This document shows, piece after piece, positions 30,552 through 40,679 of a stretch of DNA of 64,000 nucleotides. Under the pieces are notes generated by a model. That model was not told the origin of the DNA. It ran no database searches and worked only from the letters and a program-made list of their open reading frames with translations. A program made the position numbers and the translations under genes. Every line of letters starts with the position of its first letter. Within the stretch, counting starts at the first letter, position 1. Source of the DNA: Histomonas meleagridis (taxonomy: Eukaryota; Parabasalia; Tritrichomonadida; Dientamoebidae). The stretch is taken from NCBI GenBank assembly GCA_020186115.1, contig WSYJ01000118.1, forward strand, positions 1 through 64,000. The letters run 5' to 3'.

Positions 30552-30703
30552 ATAAGATGTAATTTCAACATCAAAGATTTGATGTTGTCACTTTTGTTTC
30601 AAAAACAAAATTTTTTGAAATTCGAAAACGTTTTATATCATTTGCAAAAATCGGCTTCACGCACATTAATTTTATCGCAGATTACCGATTTAATGTCAAT
30701 AGA

Positions 30704-32230
30704 ATGTTCCATCATCTAAAAAAAGATTTCGTTTTCTTTTGCAGTCAAAAATATCTATCGTCAAAATTCACGCCGCCAAATACAAAAGTGGCAAACGGTT
30801 TTGTCAGTTTATACCAAATGCAATATGATATTAAGCAAGGAATATGCACAATAAAAGCAACTAAAGATCTTATTGACCAAATAAAAGAAGAGGTGTTTTC
30901 TCAAGTCGGACAAAGCATTGATGATTCGATAATGCAAATCATCCTTCAAAAAAAAGTTGTAAAAAATGAATTGCCAAGAAAGGTAGAAAACAAGGACAAC
31001 ACAATTTCACAAGCAATTCAAGATTTAATTAAAAAATATAACATTGAATCCAACGACGGAAAACGTTATACCTTGACATACGGAGAAAATGAAGCTGCAA
31101 CCATTGATAAAACGTTCAACGGTAAAAATAGGTATGTGGTACATGAAGATAATACAGATTCAAACTCTTTAATTTATATGTTTGATCTCGATTCCGCCAA
31201 TAAGAAGATCAAAATCCGAAGGAGCCCTAAAGACAAAAACGACACCCACTTCTACACCACGTCTTTATCATTACTAGGACTTTATTCTTCCAATAAGATT
31301 GTTCTTAATTCCTTTACCAAGCGTGCTGCATCATATCTTTCCTTTTCACTTGAAAATCCATTTGAATTTACTGATGATGTTGATGTATCTACCATCCCAG
31401 AATTCCTTCCAGATCTAATTGGGAAAGTCTATGATCCCATTGAAATCTCATCCTTTACAAAACTTACCTTTACAATACCTATTCCTAAAGCCATATTCAT
31501 AATTGAGATATATGCCACCAATCAACCAGAAGAAGAAAAGTGTAATTTCAACAAAATTTTTATGGACAAAAAGTACGTTTACACCCTTTCAATTCTTGGC
31601 ACTTTTCCGGTTTTATTCGAATTAAACGGCTCCTCTGTAAACCTTTCATTTGCCGACACAAGCATTGCCACTGCGGAGACCATTAAGGGTCAAGTTGAAC
31701 TTGCTTTAAACATTTTTAACAATGTCAAGATGGATATAGCCCGATTTATTAATGTCGATGCATTTAATTATGACATTGGATATGCCCAAAAAATGTCACG
31801 CGAACTTGGGTATGCATTAATACGAGGAGATAACATTGAGAATGAACAGTCCCTTGGTAGTTTCATGATTTGGTGCGTCCCAAGTGCGCCAGGACCTGAA
31901 GCGCGAAACAAGTTTGAAGAAAAATGTCGAAAAGATTACGAAGAGATCAAAATGTATTTATGTAGTAAGTGTTGCAAATATATCTCTAAAGGTTATAGCG
32001 GCGAATGCTTCTTGCAAGAACATCTCGGCGAAAAAATTCCGTTCGATGACGGGAAAATGGAACAAACGGAGTATACACCGGACGGAGAGATAACGCTCGT
32101 GAAATACTCGTGCTGCGGCCAGATACCGAAGTTCATGGAAGCGGAGGGCTGCTCGAAAATGGTGTTCCCTTGCCACATGATGACGGAGCAATCGCCTTCG
32201 CAGCTCGAGTTCATGTGCTCGTCGTGCTAA
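30704..32230 (+). CDS. Hypothetical protein with Cys-rich C-terminus
   Basis: I do not recognise this 508-residue protein. Most of it is mixed alpha/beta without membrane segments. The last 90 residues are Cys-rich: YLCSKCCKYI, a Cys in GECF, YSCCGQIP, GCSKM, FPCH and a final MCSSC. The spacing suggests two or more zinc sites, but matches no finger I know. DNA in the last 200 bp is clearly richer in G and C than the rest. GTCAATAG sits just before the ATG. Confidence 0.7.
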   Translation: MFHHLKKDFVFFCSQKYLSSKFTPPNTKVANGFVSLYQMQYDIKQGICTIKATKDLIDQIKEEVFSQVGQSIDDSIMQIILQKKVVKNELPRKVENKDNTISQAIQDLIKKYNIESNDGKRYTLTYGENEAATIDKTFNGKNRYVVHEDNTDSNSLIYMFDLDSANKKIKIRRSPKDKNDTHFYTTSLSLLGLYSSNKIVLNSFTKRAASYLSFSLENPFEFTDDVDVSTIPEFLPDLIGKVYDPIEISSFTKLTFTIPIPKAIFIIEIYATNQPEEEKCNFNKIFMDKKYVYTLSILGTFPVLFELNGSSVNLSFADTSIATAETIKGQVELALNIFNNVKMDIARFINVDAFNYDIGYAQKMSRELGYALIRGDNIENEQSLGSFMIWCVPSAPGPEARNKFEEKCRKDYEEIKMYLCSKCCKYISKGYSGECFLQEHLGEKIPFDDGKMEQTEYTPDGEITLVKYSCCGQIPKFMEAEGCSKMVFPCHMMTEQSPSQLEFMCSSC

Positions 32231-32968
32231 ACAATTTATTTCATTTTTCTTGTGCTGTAACGTTTTTAGAGAGTGTTTTTGTTGTTTTGATGGAATTTGA
32301 GGAAAGAAAAGGAAAGTTGGCTCAGCTATGAGGGATTAATGGCGCTGAGCATGCTGAAAAAATTCGTAGTGTGTCAACAATATGAACTGTCACAAAAGCA
32401 TTATCAAGGACTTTAGTAAATAATTCATTTTGATCGATGTGATAAGTGTTCGAATGATGCTTGAGCATCTATATATAAAGACACAACGAATTTCATTTTG
32501 TATAAAAATATACAAAATAGAGAACAAGGTATAAAATGTATATGAATGTGAACGACAATAAAGAAGTGGTAAACTAGAGATGCAGTCAAATAAATGAGCT
32601 TTGTTCCCTTGTATAAACTCAGCTATTAGAACTCGTAGCCTTTGAATATTTAAAACGAGGATTATTCAAATTTATATTGTCATGTTAGGAGAAAGAGATT
32701 ATATACTATAAAAGACAGTCTTTCCTGAATAAAACTATTTTCCATAACGTTATGGAAGATGAAAAATTTTAGAAATTACAAAAAATAATCATAATTTCTA
32801 CATATGATTTATCACAGTAATTGCACAATTGTATGTTATACTTTACCAAATTAATACACAATACACAATGCGATCAGAGTTGGATGTGATACCAATCTAA
32901 TCGTTTCAAAACAAAGACGTGGCACTACGCCAGATGAAACGAAAAGGTAATGATGGTCTGTAATCAAT
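32231..32968. other. Intergenic region
   Basis: 738 bp without a supported gene, tRNA or repeat. Only short AT-rich frames are present. Confidence 0.5.
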
Positions 32969-33487
32969 TTATTTCAGAAGTGTTCCTTGGAATTTTTGGA
33001 TATACCATTCTTTGGCTTCTTCCTTTGTGACCCTTTGCTTGGGGCCAATCCTTGATCTGCAATGCTTCCTTTTAGCAACACGTGCTCCTGGTCTTTCAAG
33101 AACAACATAAAGATCCATACCATGAATACCAATATCACGGTCATATTTAAGGCCAAGATCAATGTGTTCTTTGATACCGAATCCAAAGTTACCTGTGCTT
33201 GAAAAACAGTGGGAACTGATTTCAAAATCATGAACTTGGAGAGCATCGTTTAAGATCTTAAGAGCATTTTGGCCGCGAACAGTGACGTAAGCAGCAATTT
33301 TATCATTACGACGAACACCGAACTTTGGGATTGTTCTGTGTGAACGTGCAAGCATTGCTTTTTGCTTTGTCAATTGTTCAATGACACGAGAAGCACGTGT
33401 TACTTGATCACCAACTGAGCCAGGATTAATGTTAATGCAAAGCTTAGAAACGCGGATTTCGTTAAGCTTGTTTTGTTTTACGGACAT
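32969..33487 (-). CDS. RPL11: 60S ribosomal protein L11 (uL5)
   Basis: The 172-residue protein matches eukaryotic uL5: NEIRVSKLCININPGSVGD, LTKQKAMLARSHRTI, FGVRRNDKIA, STGNFGFGIKEHIDLG, YDRDIGIHGMDLYVVLERPG and EEAKEWYIQKF. It binds 5S rRNA in the large subunit. An upstream ATG at 33508 would add MVMPLYP, but GACGGTTTGGTC and CCACTTT lie over that region like the M3 and initiator of other ribosomal genes, so MSVKQNK at 33487 is preferred. It is head-to-head with TRM112 (124 bp between starts). Confidence 0.95.
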   Translation of the reverse strand: MSVKQNKLNEIRVSKLCININPGSVGDQVTRASRVIEQLTKQKAMLARSHRTIPKFGVRRNDKIAAYVTVRGQNALKILNDALQVHDFEISSHCFSSTGNFGFGIKEHIDLGLKYDRDIGIHGMDLYVVLERPGARVAKRKHCRSRIGPKQRVTKEEAKEWYIQKFQGTLLK

Positions 33488-33514
33488 CGGATAAAGTGGC
33501 ATGACCAAACCGTC
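33488..33514 (-). promoter_or_regulatory. RPL11 core promoter
   Basis: On the minus strand GACGGTTT (33507-33514) fits the M3 consensus, followed by GGTC and, about 10 bp later, CCACTTT. The GGTTTGGTC core is shared with the RPS2 promoter (GGTTTTGGTC). Confidence 0.5.
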
Positions 33515-33611
33515 GTGAATTGAATGCTTTTATTCATAGCCTCGAATTTTCTGTGTTTTTATGGTTTGCCAGTAATATATTCTCACAAAAATAGGTTTGC
33601 CAAATTAGATA

Positions 33612-33998
33612 ATGAAACTTTACCTTCATAACTTTCTTCAGGATAATTTTCAAGGAAAAACATACTACCCACTAAAAATAATAAACCCACAAGCACAAGA
33701 TGTAACAGTTGAATATAACCAAGAGATGATACAAAATTTTGTAAGAAGAATTGACTTCCATGCTTTAAAAGAAGCATGTGATGATTTACATGTAGAATTA
33801 AATATTCCAGAAGATTTAGATCATCTGGATGAACAACAATGCAAACATTTACATCATATTCTTTTCGAAATTGAGATTGTTGCCGGTGAACTTCATTCAC
33901 CATCAGGACGTGTGTTCCCAATCATTTCTGGTATACCAGATATGTGCCCACATATTGAACCAATTCAAAATCAAGCAGAAGAAGATATGAATGAATAA
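33612..33998 (+). CDS. TRM112: TRM112 methyltransferase activator
   Basis: The 128-residue protein matches TRM112: it starts MKLYLHNFL like the family's MKLLTHN, has YPLKI, and ends in the zinc-binding-type domain with LHHILFEIEIVAGELHSPSGR and FPIISGIPDM (family: MHHLLLEVEV..G.L.CP.SGR.FPI..GIPNML). The protein partners and stabilises several methyltransferases acting on tRNA, rRNA and eRF1. The Cys usually found before P.SGR is His/Ser here, and no N-terminal Cys pair is seen, so the zinc site is probably lost. Length is normal. Confidence 0.9.
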   Translation: MKLYLHNFLQDNFQGKTYYPLKIINPQAQDVTVEYNQEMIQNFVRRIDFHALKEACDDLHVELNIPEDLDHLDEQQCKHLHHILFEIEIVAGELHSPSGRVFPIISGIPDMCPHIEPIQNQAEEDMNE

Positions 33999-34081
33999 AT
34001 AATTTCAGATATAAAACACTTTATGTTTGTTTATGATTCTGTAAAATTTTACTGAATATTATTACCTTTCATCTTTTTTTC

Positions 34082-34216
34082 ATGAAGGATCATTTAGAAC
34101 TTCGTATTTACAAACGTGTTACTGATTTTGTTGGTACACTTGCAGCTGTTAAACAAGTAACACAAATTGGTCTCGAACCAGAAGTTCACGTCGAAGTTTC
34201 CGTAATAACAGAATAA
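34082..34216 (+). pseudogene. 3' fragment of 40S ribosomal protein S20 (uS10)
   Basis: The 44-codon frame encodes LRIYKRVTDFV, VKQVTQIGLEPEVHVEVSV, matching the C-terminal third of uS10 (MRIHKRLIDL..EIVKQITSISIEPGVEVEV). The first two thirds of a normal 115-120 residue protein are absent upstream. A CCTTTCAT word and an ATG precede the fragment, so a short peptide could be made, but a truncated duplicate of a gene elsewhere is more likely. The frame itself has no stop or frameshift, so the event may be recent. Confidence 0.75.
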
Positions 34217-34248
34217 ACGAATTCTTAACAATTAAATTTAAAAACTTT

Positions 34249-35136
34249 TTACAAATTAAATCTCCTCATTTTCAACTTGAACATGTCTATGGTCAACAGC
34301 TCACGTACTAGTTTGTCGCCTACTCCGGTTATGATTGCAATTGCTTGTTATGCTTGTATAGTTCCAACAATTGAACATATTCCTGGAACGACTGGAGGTG
34401 GCGATGGCAATTGTTGTGGAACCTGTGGGTGAATACATGAAATACATGGGGATTTTGGATCTGATTCCAAATCACAATAAACAGAAACTTGACCTTGACC
34501 TGCTGTAATAGAGCCAAAAGCCATGGGAACTGAAGCTCTGACACATGCATGGTTAACTGCATACCTAACTTCAAAGTTATCTGTGCAATCCATTAAAACA
34601 TTTGGTTGATGTTCTTCGATTAATTGATAAGCTGTATCTTTATCAATGTGAGTAATAACTGGAACGTTATCTGATAAACAAAGAAGTGGTGATGAAGTTG
34701 CTGTTTTGGATTTTGATTTACCAATATCATTTTGTGTATATAAAAATCGACGATGAATATTAGATATAGATACTTCGTCACAATCAATAAGAATAAGATG
34801 ACCAACACCAGAACGAGAAAGAATAGTTGAACATGTGCTTCCAAATCCACCACATCCTACAATCATGACTGTTGCGTCTTTGAGCTTGGCTTGACCTTCC
34901 CATAAACAGGGAGTTGGCGAGAAAATATTGTTTCCAAATCGCTTTCCATTTAAAAATGGAATTCGTTGATTGCAATCTGTGTACTGTTCATCTGTACATT
35001 TAGAAATCCATGTAATAAATTTCTGCATAAGTTTGTCCTTTTTTAAATACAACGCCAAGTACATGCATTTTCGTCCTTTTCTATTTGAAAAGCTTTTAAC
35101 CGAATTTAGATTGAACATTATTCTTTTTATATTCAA
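34249..35136 (-). CDS. ThiF/MoeB-family E1-like enzyme with an in-frame TAA
   Basis: The ATP-binding loop VMIVGCGGFGS, LILIDCDEVSISNIHRRFLY and LMDCTDNFEVRYAVN identify the ThiF/MoeB/UBA4 adenylating fold, which activates the C-terminus of ubiquitin-like or sulfur-carrier proteins. CISC and PGICSIVGTIQA follow, then TAA at 34348-34350. Past it, the same frame runs 32 codons (QAIAIITGVGDKLV, LLTIDMFKLKMRRFNL) to a second TAA at 34249-34251, exactly the expected family C-terminus. No catalytic Cys is placed with confidence. The stop may be a null mutation, a read-through site or a sequencing error. The N-terminal 35 residues look unlike the family, so MQKFITW may be the true start. Confidence 0.72.
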
Positions 35137-35155
35137 TAAATATTGTTTGGGATAA

Positions 35156-35740
35156 GCTTTACAAAGTCTATTCCTTGCTACTACAAGAAAGGTTAACTGT
35201 GTGGATCAATACTGATATTTACAAAAATAATTATTAACTCGAATAACCAAAATATTCAACTTATTGGAAGCAAATTACTGAAAATTCCAAACCAAATTAA
35301 TCCTTTTTGTATAGAAGAAAAAGAAAAATAATTGTAATATCATTAATTACAGTATGAATAAATATAGAAACAATTGCTTTTCTTGTAACATGCTACATTT
35401 TCTAAATAAAAGACCTATTTAATTTATAATTTGGTAATCATGAGCTTCATTATGATCAAAACAACAGTTTTATGGTGAATTAGCAAATTATGGCACTCGG
35501 ATTATGTTTTGGTCAGTATCAAGATTCTTTAGCTTTAACCTAATAGATAGCTCAAACGATTGTTTAATATAATTCAAAAGTGTTAAAACTGAATTTTCAG
35601 TTTCTTGAAATTAAACAAAAAAATTGTTCATAGTTGGTTTTTCCAAACAATATGAATCATGAATGAAAACAATGAATTTACTTTAAAAAAATATTCCTTC
35701 AGAGTATAACTGTTTATTTTGTGTTATTAAATTTCGAATT
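35156..35740. other. Intergenic region
   Basis: AT-rich, no gene or repeat seen. Confidence 0.4.
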
Positions 35741-36840
35741 TTATTTGGTTTTACTCTTTTTCTCATGAAATAATTTTACGATTTCTATGTAACCCTTTAC
35801 AGATGCAATTGTAGGCGCTGCATAAAATAATTTAATTAATCTCCATGTATTATTTTGGAACAAAAAATAATCAAAATTTTTATCAAATCAAATCTATAAA
35901 TATCTTTAACATTAATATTAATTCCTTTTTGTTCAAGAAGTAATTTAACTATTTCCGTGTGATGAATTCTAGTTGCTAAATTAAGTGCTGTTTTAAATAA
36001 TTTAAATAATTACCAAATATTATTTTGAAATATAAAATTATTAAAACAAATACCAAATAAAATAAATAAATATCTTTAGCATTAATATTAATTCCTTTTT
36101 GTTCAAGAAGTAATTTAACGATTTCTGTATGTCCTTTTGAAGATGCACAAATAAGTGCTGTATTAAATAATTTAAATAATTTTTAAATATTATTTTGAAA
36201 TAATAAATTATTATAACAAATATCAAATAAAATAAATAAATATCTTTAGCATTAATATTGATTCCTTTTTGTTCAAGAAGCAATTTAACTATTTCTGTAT
36301 GACCATATTCAGATGCATATTTTTGTGCTGTATTAAATAATTTAAATAATTTCCAAATATTATTTCGAAATAATAAATTATTAAAACAAATATAAAATAA
36401 AATATTTAAATATTTTTAGCATTAATATCAATTCCTTTTTGTTCTAAAATGTATTTTATAAGTTCAATGTTTTCTGACTTTGTAGAAAATAGAATTATAT
36501 TTTTTGGGAATTGATTTTTTGATAGGAAATATTTTATAAGATATAAATTTCCAATTTTAGCTGTTTTATTCATTATTAAGAAACTAAATAATTTCTAAAT
36601 ATTTTAATAATGTTTGGGTTATATTTATTGATTTCTTCTTCTTTGAGTTTAATATTCTCTATAAAATTTATATAAATATAATTTAATTCTTTCTTTGAAT
36701 CAAATGCATAATAAACTAAATTACAAATTATCAAATTAAATGAATATGGAAAATTTAGATCAAATTATTTCATTGTTTGTTCATTTGATATTTCAAAATT
36801 TTCTTGTGTTAAATTAAATATAATTTGTTTGAGTTTTATA
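35741..36840 (-). pseudogene. DUF3447/ankyrin locus D, internally deleted
   Basis: On the minus strand, family head sequence (about 36600-36840, with several stops) joins directly to the last pre-array unit (NLYLIKYFLSKNQFPKNIILFSTKSE), so the DUF3447 core is missing. Five ankyrin units follow with four spacers, and all four spacers count exactly 80 nt. The last unit is diverged (AAPTIASVKGYIEIVKLF) and ends HEKKSKTK then TAA (35741-35743). The array units are well preserved although the head is ruined. Confidence 0.7.
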
Positions 36841-37239
36841 AATTTTTTTACAATAACAGAAAGTTTCCTTTTTCTTGTTTTCCTGTGTGATTTATGCCTT
36901 GCTTTCTGCATTCAAAGATGAAATAATTTTTTGACATCTTTTATTAACATTACAAAAAGTGTTAAATAATTATGCTACCTTCCCCTTTAAAAAAAGCTAG
37001 CTTAACAGATCCCTTAGCAAGTTTGAATTTGGAATCAACATAACGAAAACATGGAAAAAAATGAATTTTCTTTGATGCTAAACGTTATCATTTTTACAAT
37101 TTTCTTACCTTATAACATAAAAAGTTTTGCATTCGAAAAAAAAATTAATAAACCAAAAAATTAATTATTTTATAAACTATGGTAAAATCAAAAAAGAATT
37201 TTATGTTTATTTTTTGTACTGGTGACTTGTTAATGCTAT
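36841..37239. other. Intergenic region
   Basis: AT-rich; possible degraded remains of the locus D 5' end. Nothing else recognised. Confidence 0.35.
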
Positions 37240-38129
37240 GGATGAAAACAAAAACATATAAACAAATGAAAATCAAAAAAGGAAAAAATTCAAAAACTTA
37301 AAAGGAATATTAAAAATATTTCATCAAATGAAAATACTTTTAATGAAAATGAAACATTAAATAAGTTAAAAGAACAATTAATAGAATATCAATTACAAAA
37401 TAAAAATTCTCTTCAAGAAAAACGAAACATTAAATTTCGAAGTTCATAAAACACAAAACGAAATTAAAGATTTAATTGAACAAAACAAGAAATTAAATTC
37501 CGAAATAAAGAATTTCGATGAAGAAAAAGAGAAAATTATAAAGGAAAAAAATGAACAAATTATTAAATTACAAGAAATATCTGAAAATCAACAAAATAAT
37601 ATCGAAAAGTTGACTAAAAAGATCGATAATTCAAACGACGAATTACAAAAAAGTAAAAACTTAATTCATGAGTTACAACAAAGTGATAATAAAAAAGAAG
37701 ATTTAAATAATCAAATAAATTCATCAAAAGATTTAATTAAAAAACTCGAGTTAAAAATTAATGAACAAAAAGAAGAAATTAAAAATTTACAAAATAAAGT
37801 TTCAAATGATAATAAAAATGAAAAAATATCAAAAATTGAAGCACAAATAAAGCAACAAAATAAAGAAATAGAAATACAGAAAGAACTTTTAAATAAAACA
37901 AAACAAAAGAATCAGAAACTAAAAACAGAAATATTAAATATTCAAGCAAATTCAAATAAAGACAACGATTTCCATAAAATAATTAAAGAAAAAGATAAAA
38001 ATGAATCAGAAATTTGGCGAATCAGAAAGAAATCAGGCGGAACTGAGAGAAAAACATCAGTCTGCATTGAGATTGATCGGGGAATTATGGACTAAGAACC
38101 AAACATTGGCTCGAAATGCTAAGAAATGA
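37240..38129 (+). pseudogene. Coiled-coil protein pseudogene
   Basis: Heptad-rich Lys/Glu/Asn/Ile sequence is open from about 37425 to 38010 (EIKDLIEQNKKLNSEIKNF and similar). Upstream, matching coiled-coil text (NENTFNENETLNKLKEQ) is in another frame up to about 37425. At about 38015 the best continuation shifts frame again: ESERNQAELREKHQSALRL, GELWTKNQTLARNAKK and TGA (38127-38129). Two frameshifts and a missing N-terminus point to a pseudogene of a long cytoskeletal coiled-coil protein. The open part has no ATG at its start. Confidence 0.6.
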
Positions 38130-38208
38130 TCTTAAATTATCAATAAATACTTACTGTAGAACATTTTACTTTTAGCAAATTTTTCATTTCCAAATGGAAA
38201 CAAAAGTT

Positions 38209-39250
38209 TCAGAAATAAATTACAATATTCAAATCTTCATGATACAAAATGAACGAGATAGAAAAATTAAGTAAAAATATTTTATTAATAACAATAAATG
38301 ATTTGTGAATTTTCATATCGAAAGTTTTTTGAACTTTGATATCCAATGCCATATTCGCTCCAAATATCTTTATTCTATTTGTATTTACCATGTTCGATTG
38401 CAGGTTCAATCATTATTGCTTATTAAAAGAGTTTATTAACACAGCGGGTGGATTTGCTTCAATTGCAGCTTTCCACATTTGATTGTAATATTCACCATTT
38501 TCACGACTACGTTTGTGTATTGTTGAAACCAGGTGATACTGTGGGAATAAAGAACATGTTTTTTCTTTAGGATGAAATCGAACTAATCAATTTCCAATCC
38601 GAAATTGTGGATGCATAAATATGACCTTCTGAAGCATCTAGTGTGAAAATACCATCATAACCCTCCTCCATTGATGCTCTAACATCACTTGAATAAGAGA
38701 TTGTATTGAAAAGAAAAGATTTGGAAATTGAGATATCAAAGTTGGAAGAAAAGACGAATTGATGAAATTGGACTCTGAAAATAATATAACAGGTTTGTTA
38801 TCAATAGAGAATACAGATGGATTATCTTTATAGTTTTGACAAAAATAATTGATATCTGATTCTAAAGAATAATAATTTTGTGAATTGTAAAAAGGTATAA
38901 AAATTCCTACTTTAATGTTTAGTCAGGTACAATATTTATTAAAAGACCAAGTGTTTGTATTGAAAACTTATCAAAACCAACATTAAAGAAATCAGAATGG
39001 TTGGTTCCAAAATAACATAAAAACATAGCATCAATTCCAATTGATGATAGGATAGAACAGTGATGTCTTAGGATAAATTCATTATGTGACGAATATTCCT
39101 AATTTAGGATATAAAGTTGATGGTATATCGGGTGGAACAATTCTTTCTGGTGAAGAAGAGCGAATTTGATAAGACCAAAATACTAAAGCTTTATCATTTT
39201 CTATTGTGCCCCAACATCCAAAGTTATGCATAACTTTTTAATTTGGTAAA
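38209..39250 (-). pseudogene. GH99 endo-alpha-mannosidase-like pseudogene
   Basis: Read on the minus strand, pieces of a GH99 (MANEA-like) enzyme appear in order: MHNFGCWGTIEND and VFWSYQIRSS near 39230-39150, a weak middle, then DGIFTLDASEGHIYASTISDW near 38650, KKKHVLFIPTVSPGFNNTQT, RSRENGEYYNQMWKAAIEANP and INSFNK near 38430. The last corresponds to the family's catalytic ITSFNEWHEGT, where the frame runs into two stops. Several frameshifts lie between pieces. Intact members cleave alpha-mannosidic bonds in the secretory pathway. Here no full protein can be made. Confidence 0.7.
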
Positions 39251-39323
39251 TTTTCCAATATATTGATAAATACATTAATTTCATGAAAGTCTTTAGATCT
39301 GAATTTGATTATTACTTTGGTTA

Positions 39324-40001
39324 ATGAAGAAAGGTAAAATTTTACAATCGAACAAAGTTTCACAAAATATTATGTTTTGGGAAAAAACAAGATTTCCCAT
39401 TTCTAGAATATTATTAGTTATCTCACTCATTTTTTCATTTCTCATTTATTTCAAGATTTTTACAATCCCACAACTATACTTCAATTTTGATCTGATATTC
39501 AGACATAAAGAATGGTGGAGAATTTTCACAGCATTATTTTGCTTTGGATCTATTAGTAGTTCTTCACTGTGTCGTATTTCTACTTTTATATTTTTTTCAG
39601 CTGAAGTCGAAATTAATTATTTTTCAAGTAAGCCATTTGATTATATTATTTTCCTACTTTTTGGCTTTACTGGCATTTTTATATATGCGTTATTTTCACC
39701 TACAGTAATGCTTTTTGATCAAATGATATCAATGTACATAATTTGTTATTGGCTCCGGAAAGAACCAACAAAACATTTTAATTTAAATGGACATAGGATC
39801 TCTGACAAATTGATATACTTTGTTTTTAGTGTTCCAAGTTTAATAAATAGTCGTTTTTCAGAGCTGATTTCGGAATTAATTATTTATTTGTTAGCTCTTT
39901 CATACTTCTTTATAAAGGACGTAGTCAATGCAAAGTACAAATTAAATATGTTCTGCTTTTCACAGGATATCAATTCAAAGCTCAATGAGTTAATCAATTG
40001 A
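39324..40001 (+). CDS. Derlin-like ER membrane protein
   Basis: The 225-residue protein fits the Der1/derlin family. After FPISRILLVISLIFSF (first helix) comes IPQLYFNFDLIFRHKEWWRIFTALFCFG, which matches the derlin P.QLY.N...IF...E.WR..T.F.FFG segment including the WR motif. Four further hydrophobic segments follow. Derlins assist retrotranslocation of misfolded proteins from the ER. It is diverged: the GxxxG of helix 3 is not clear and the C-terminal tail has no obvious SHP box. An internal Met (MFWEKTRFP) may be the real start, since derlins usually begin close to this segment. Confidence 0.75.
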   Translation: MKKGKILQSNKVSQNIMFWEKTRFPISRILLVISLIFSFLIYFKIFTIPQLYFNFDLIFRHKEWWRIFTALFCFGSISSSSLCRISTFIFFSAEVEINYFSSKPFDYIIFLLFGFTGIFIYALFSPTVMLFDQMISMYIICYWLRKEPTKHFNLNGHRISDKLIYFVFSVPSLINSRFSELISELIIYLLALSYFFIKDVVNAKYKLNMFCFSQDINSKLNELIN

Positions 40002-40658
40002 CCAAAATTTTTCATGATTTTAACATGTTTTTATTTAAAAAATAGAGTAAACAATTGTTTGATCATATGTTTTTTAATATGAATGTAGAATTAATTTTTT
40101 TTTTAATTTTCAAATTAAATTAACTTTTAACAAATTTACTTTTAAATTAACTTTTAACAAATTAACTTTTCGAAAAAAAAATTGTTTCATGGTGACTCAT
40201 TTTATTCATGAATTTTTGCACTTGTAAAATCATGTTACACTGAAATAATTAGAGATCAAAGTTAAAGCGTATTTATACACTATTGGAATTTCTTCATGCA
40301 TGTACCTCTTTAGTGAGATCAGTAAGAATTTATGGGAACCCTTCAAGCATTTTGAAAATTGGAGCATGTTTTAACTCATCAAAAATAATAGGGAAAACAA
40401 TTATAAAATTGTGCTATTCGGGTGGTTTATGTGTTATAAGCTAACACCAAATACATTTTAGTATATTTGGTGTGTTAAGGAAATATTTCAAATTTTTTAA
40501 ACTTAAAAAGAATATTCATTTTGTTTTTAATTAGAATATTTCCATTTTTATTTGAATTAAAAAGAATTTTTTATTTTGATGATTTCTAAGTAAGTTTATT
40601 AGATATCAATTTGTTTAAAAGCAGTTAAAAATTCGGGGTGGTTCGTAGCGCCGATACT
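40002..40658. other. Intergenic region with short tandem and inverted repeats
   Basis: No gene. TTAACTTTTAACAAATT occurs twice in tandem near 40120-40180. ACACCAAATA (40444-40453) and TATTTGGTGT (40464-40473) form a perfect 10-bp stem with a 10-nt loop. Confidence 0.55.
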
Positions 40659-40677
40659 TAACCGTTGATATCACTTT
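40659..40677 (+). promoter_or_regulatory. M3-like box and Inr before ankyrin locus E
   Basis: TAACCGTTG (M3 consensus on the minus strand) is followed by TCACTTT (40671-40677), an Inr match 2 bp before the ATG at 40680. The leader would be only a few nucleotides long. Confidence 0.5.
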
Positions 40678-40679
40678 AA

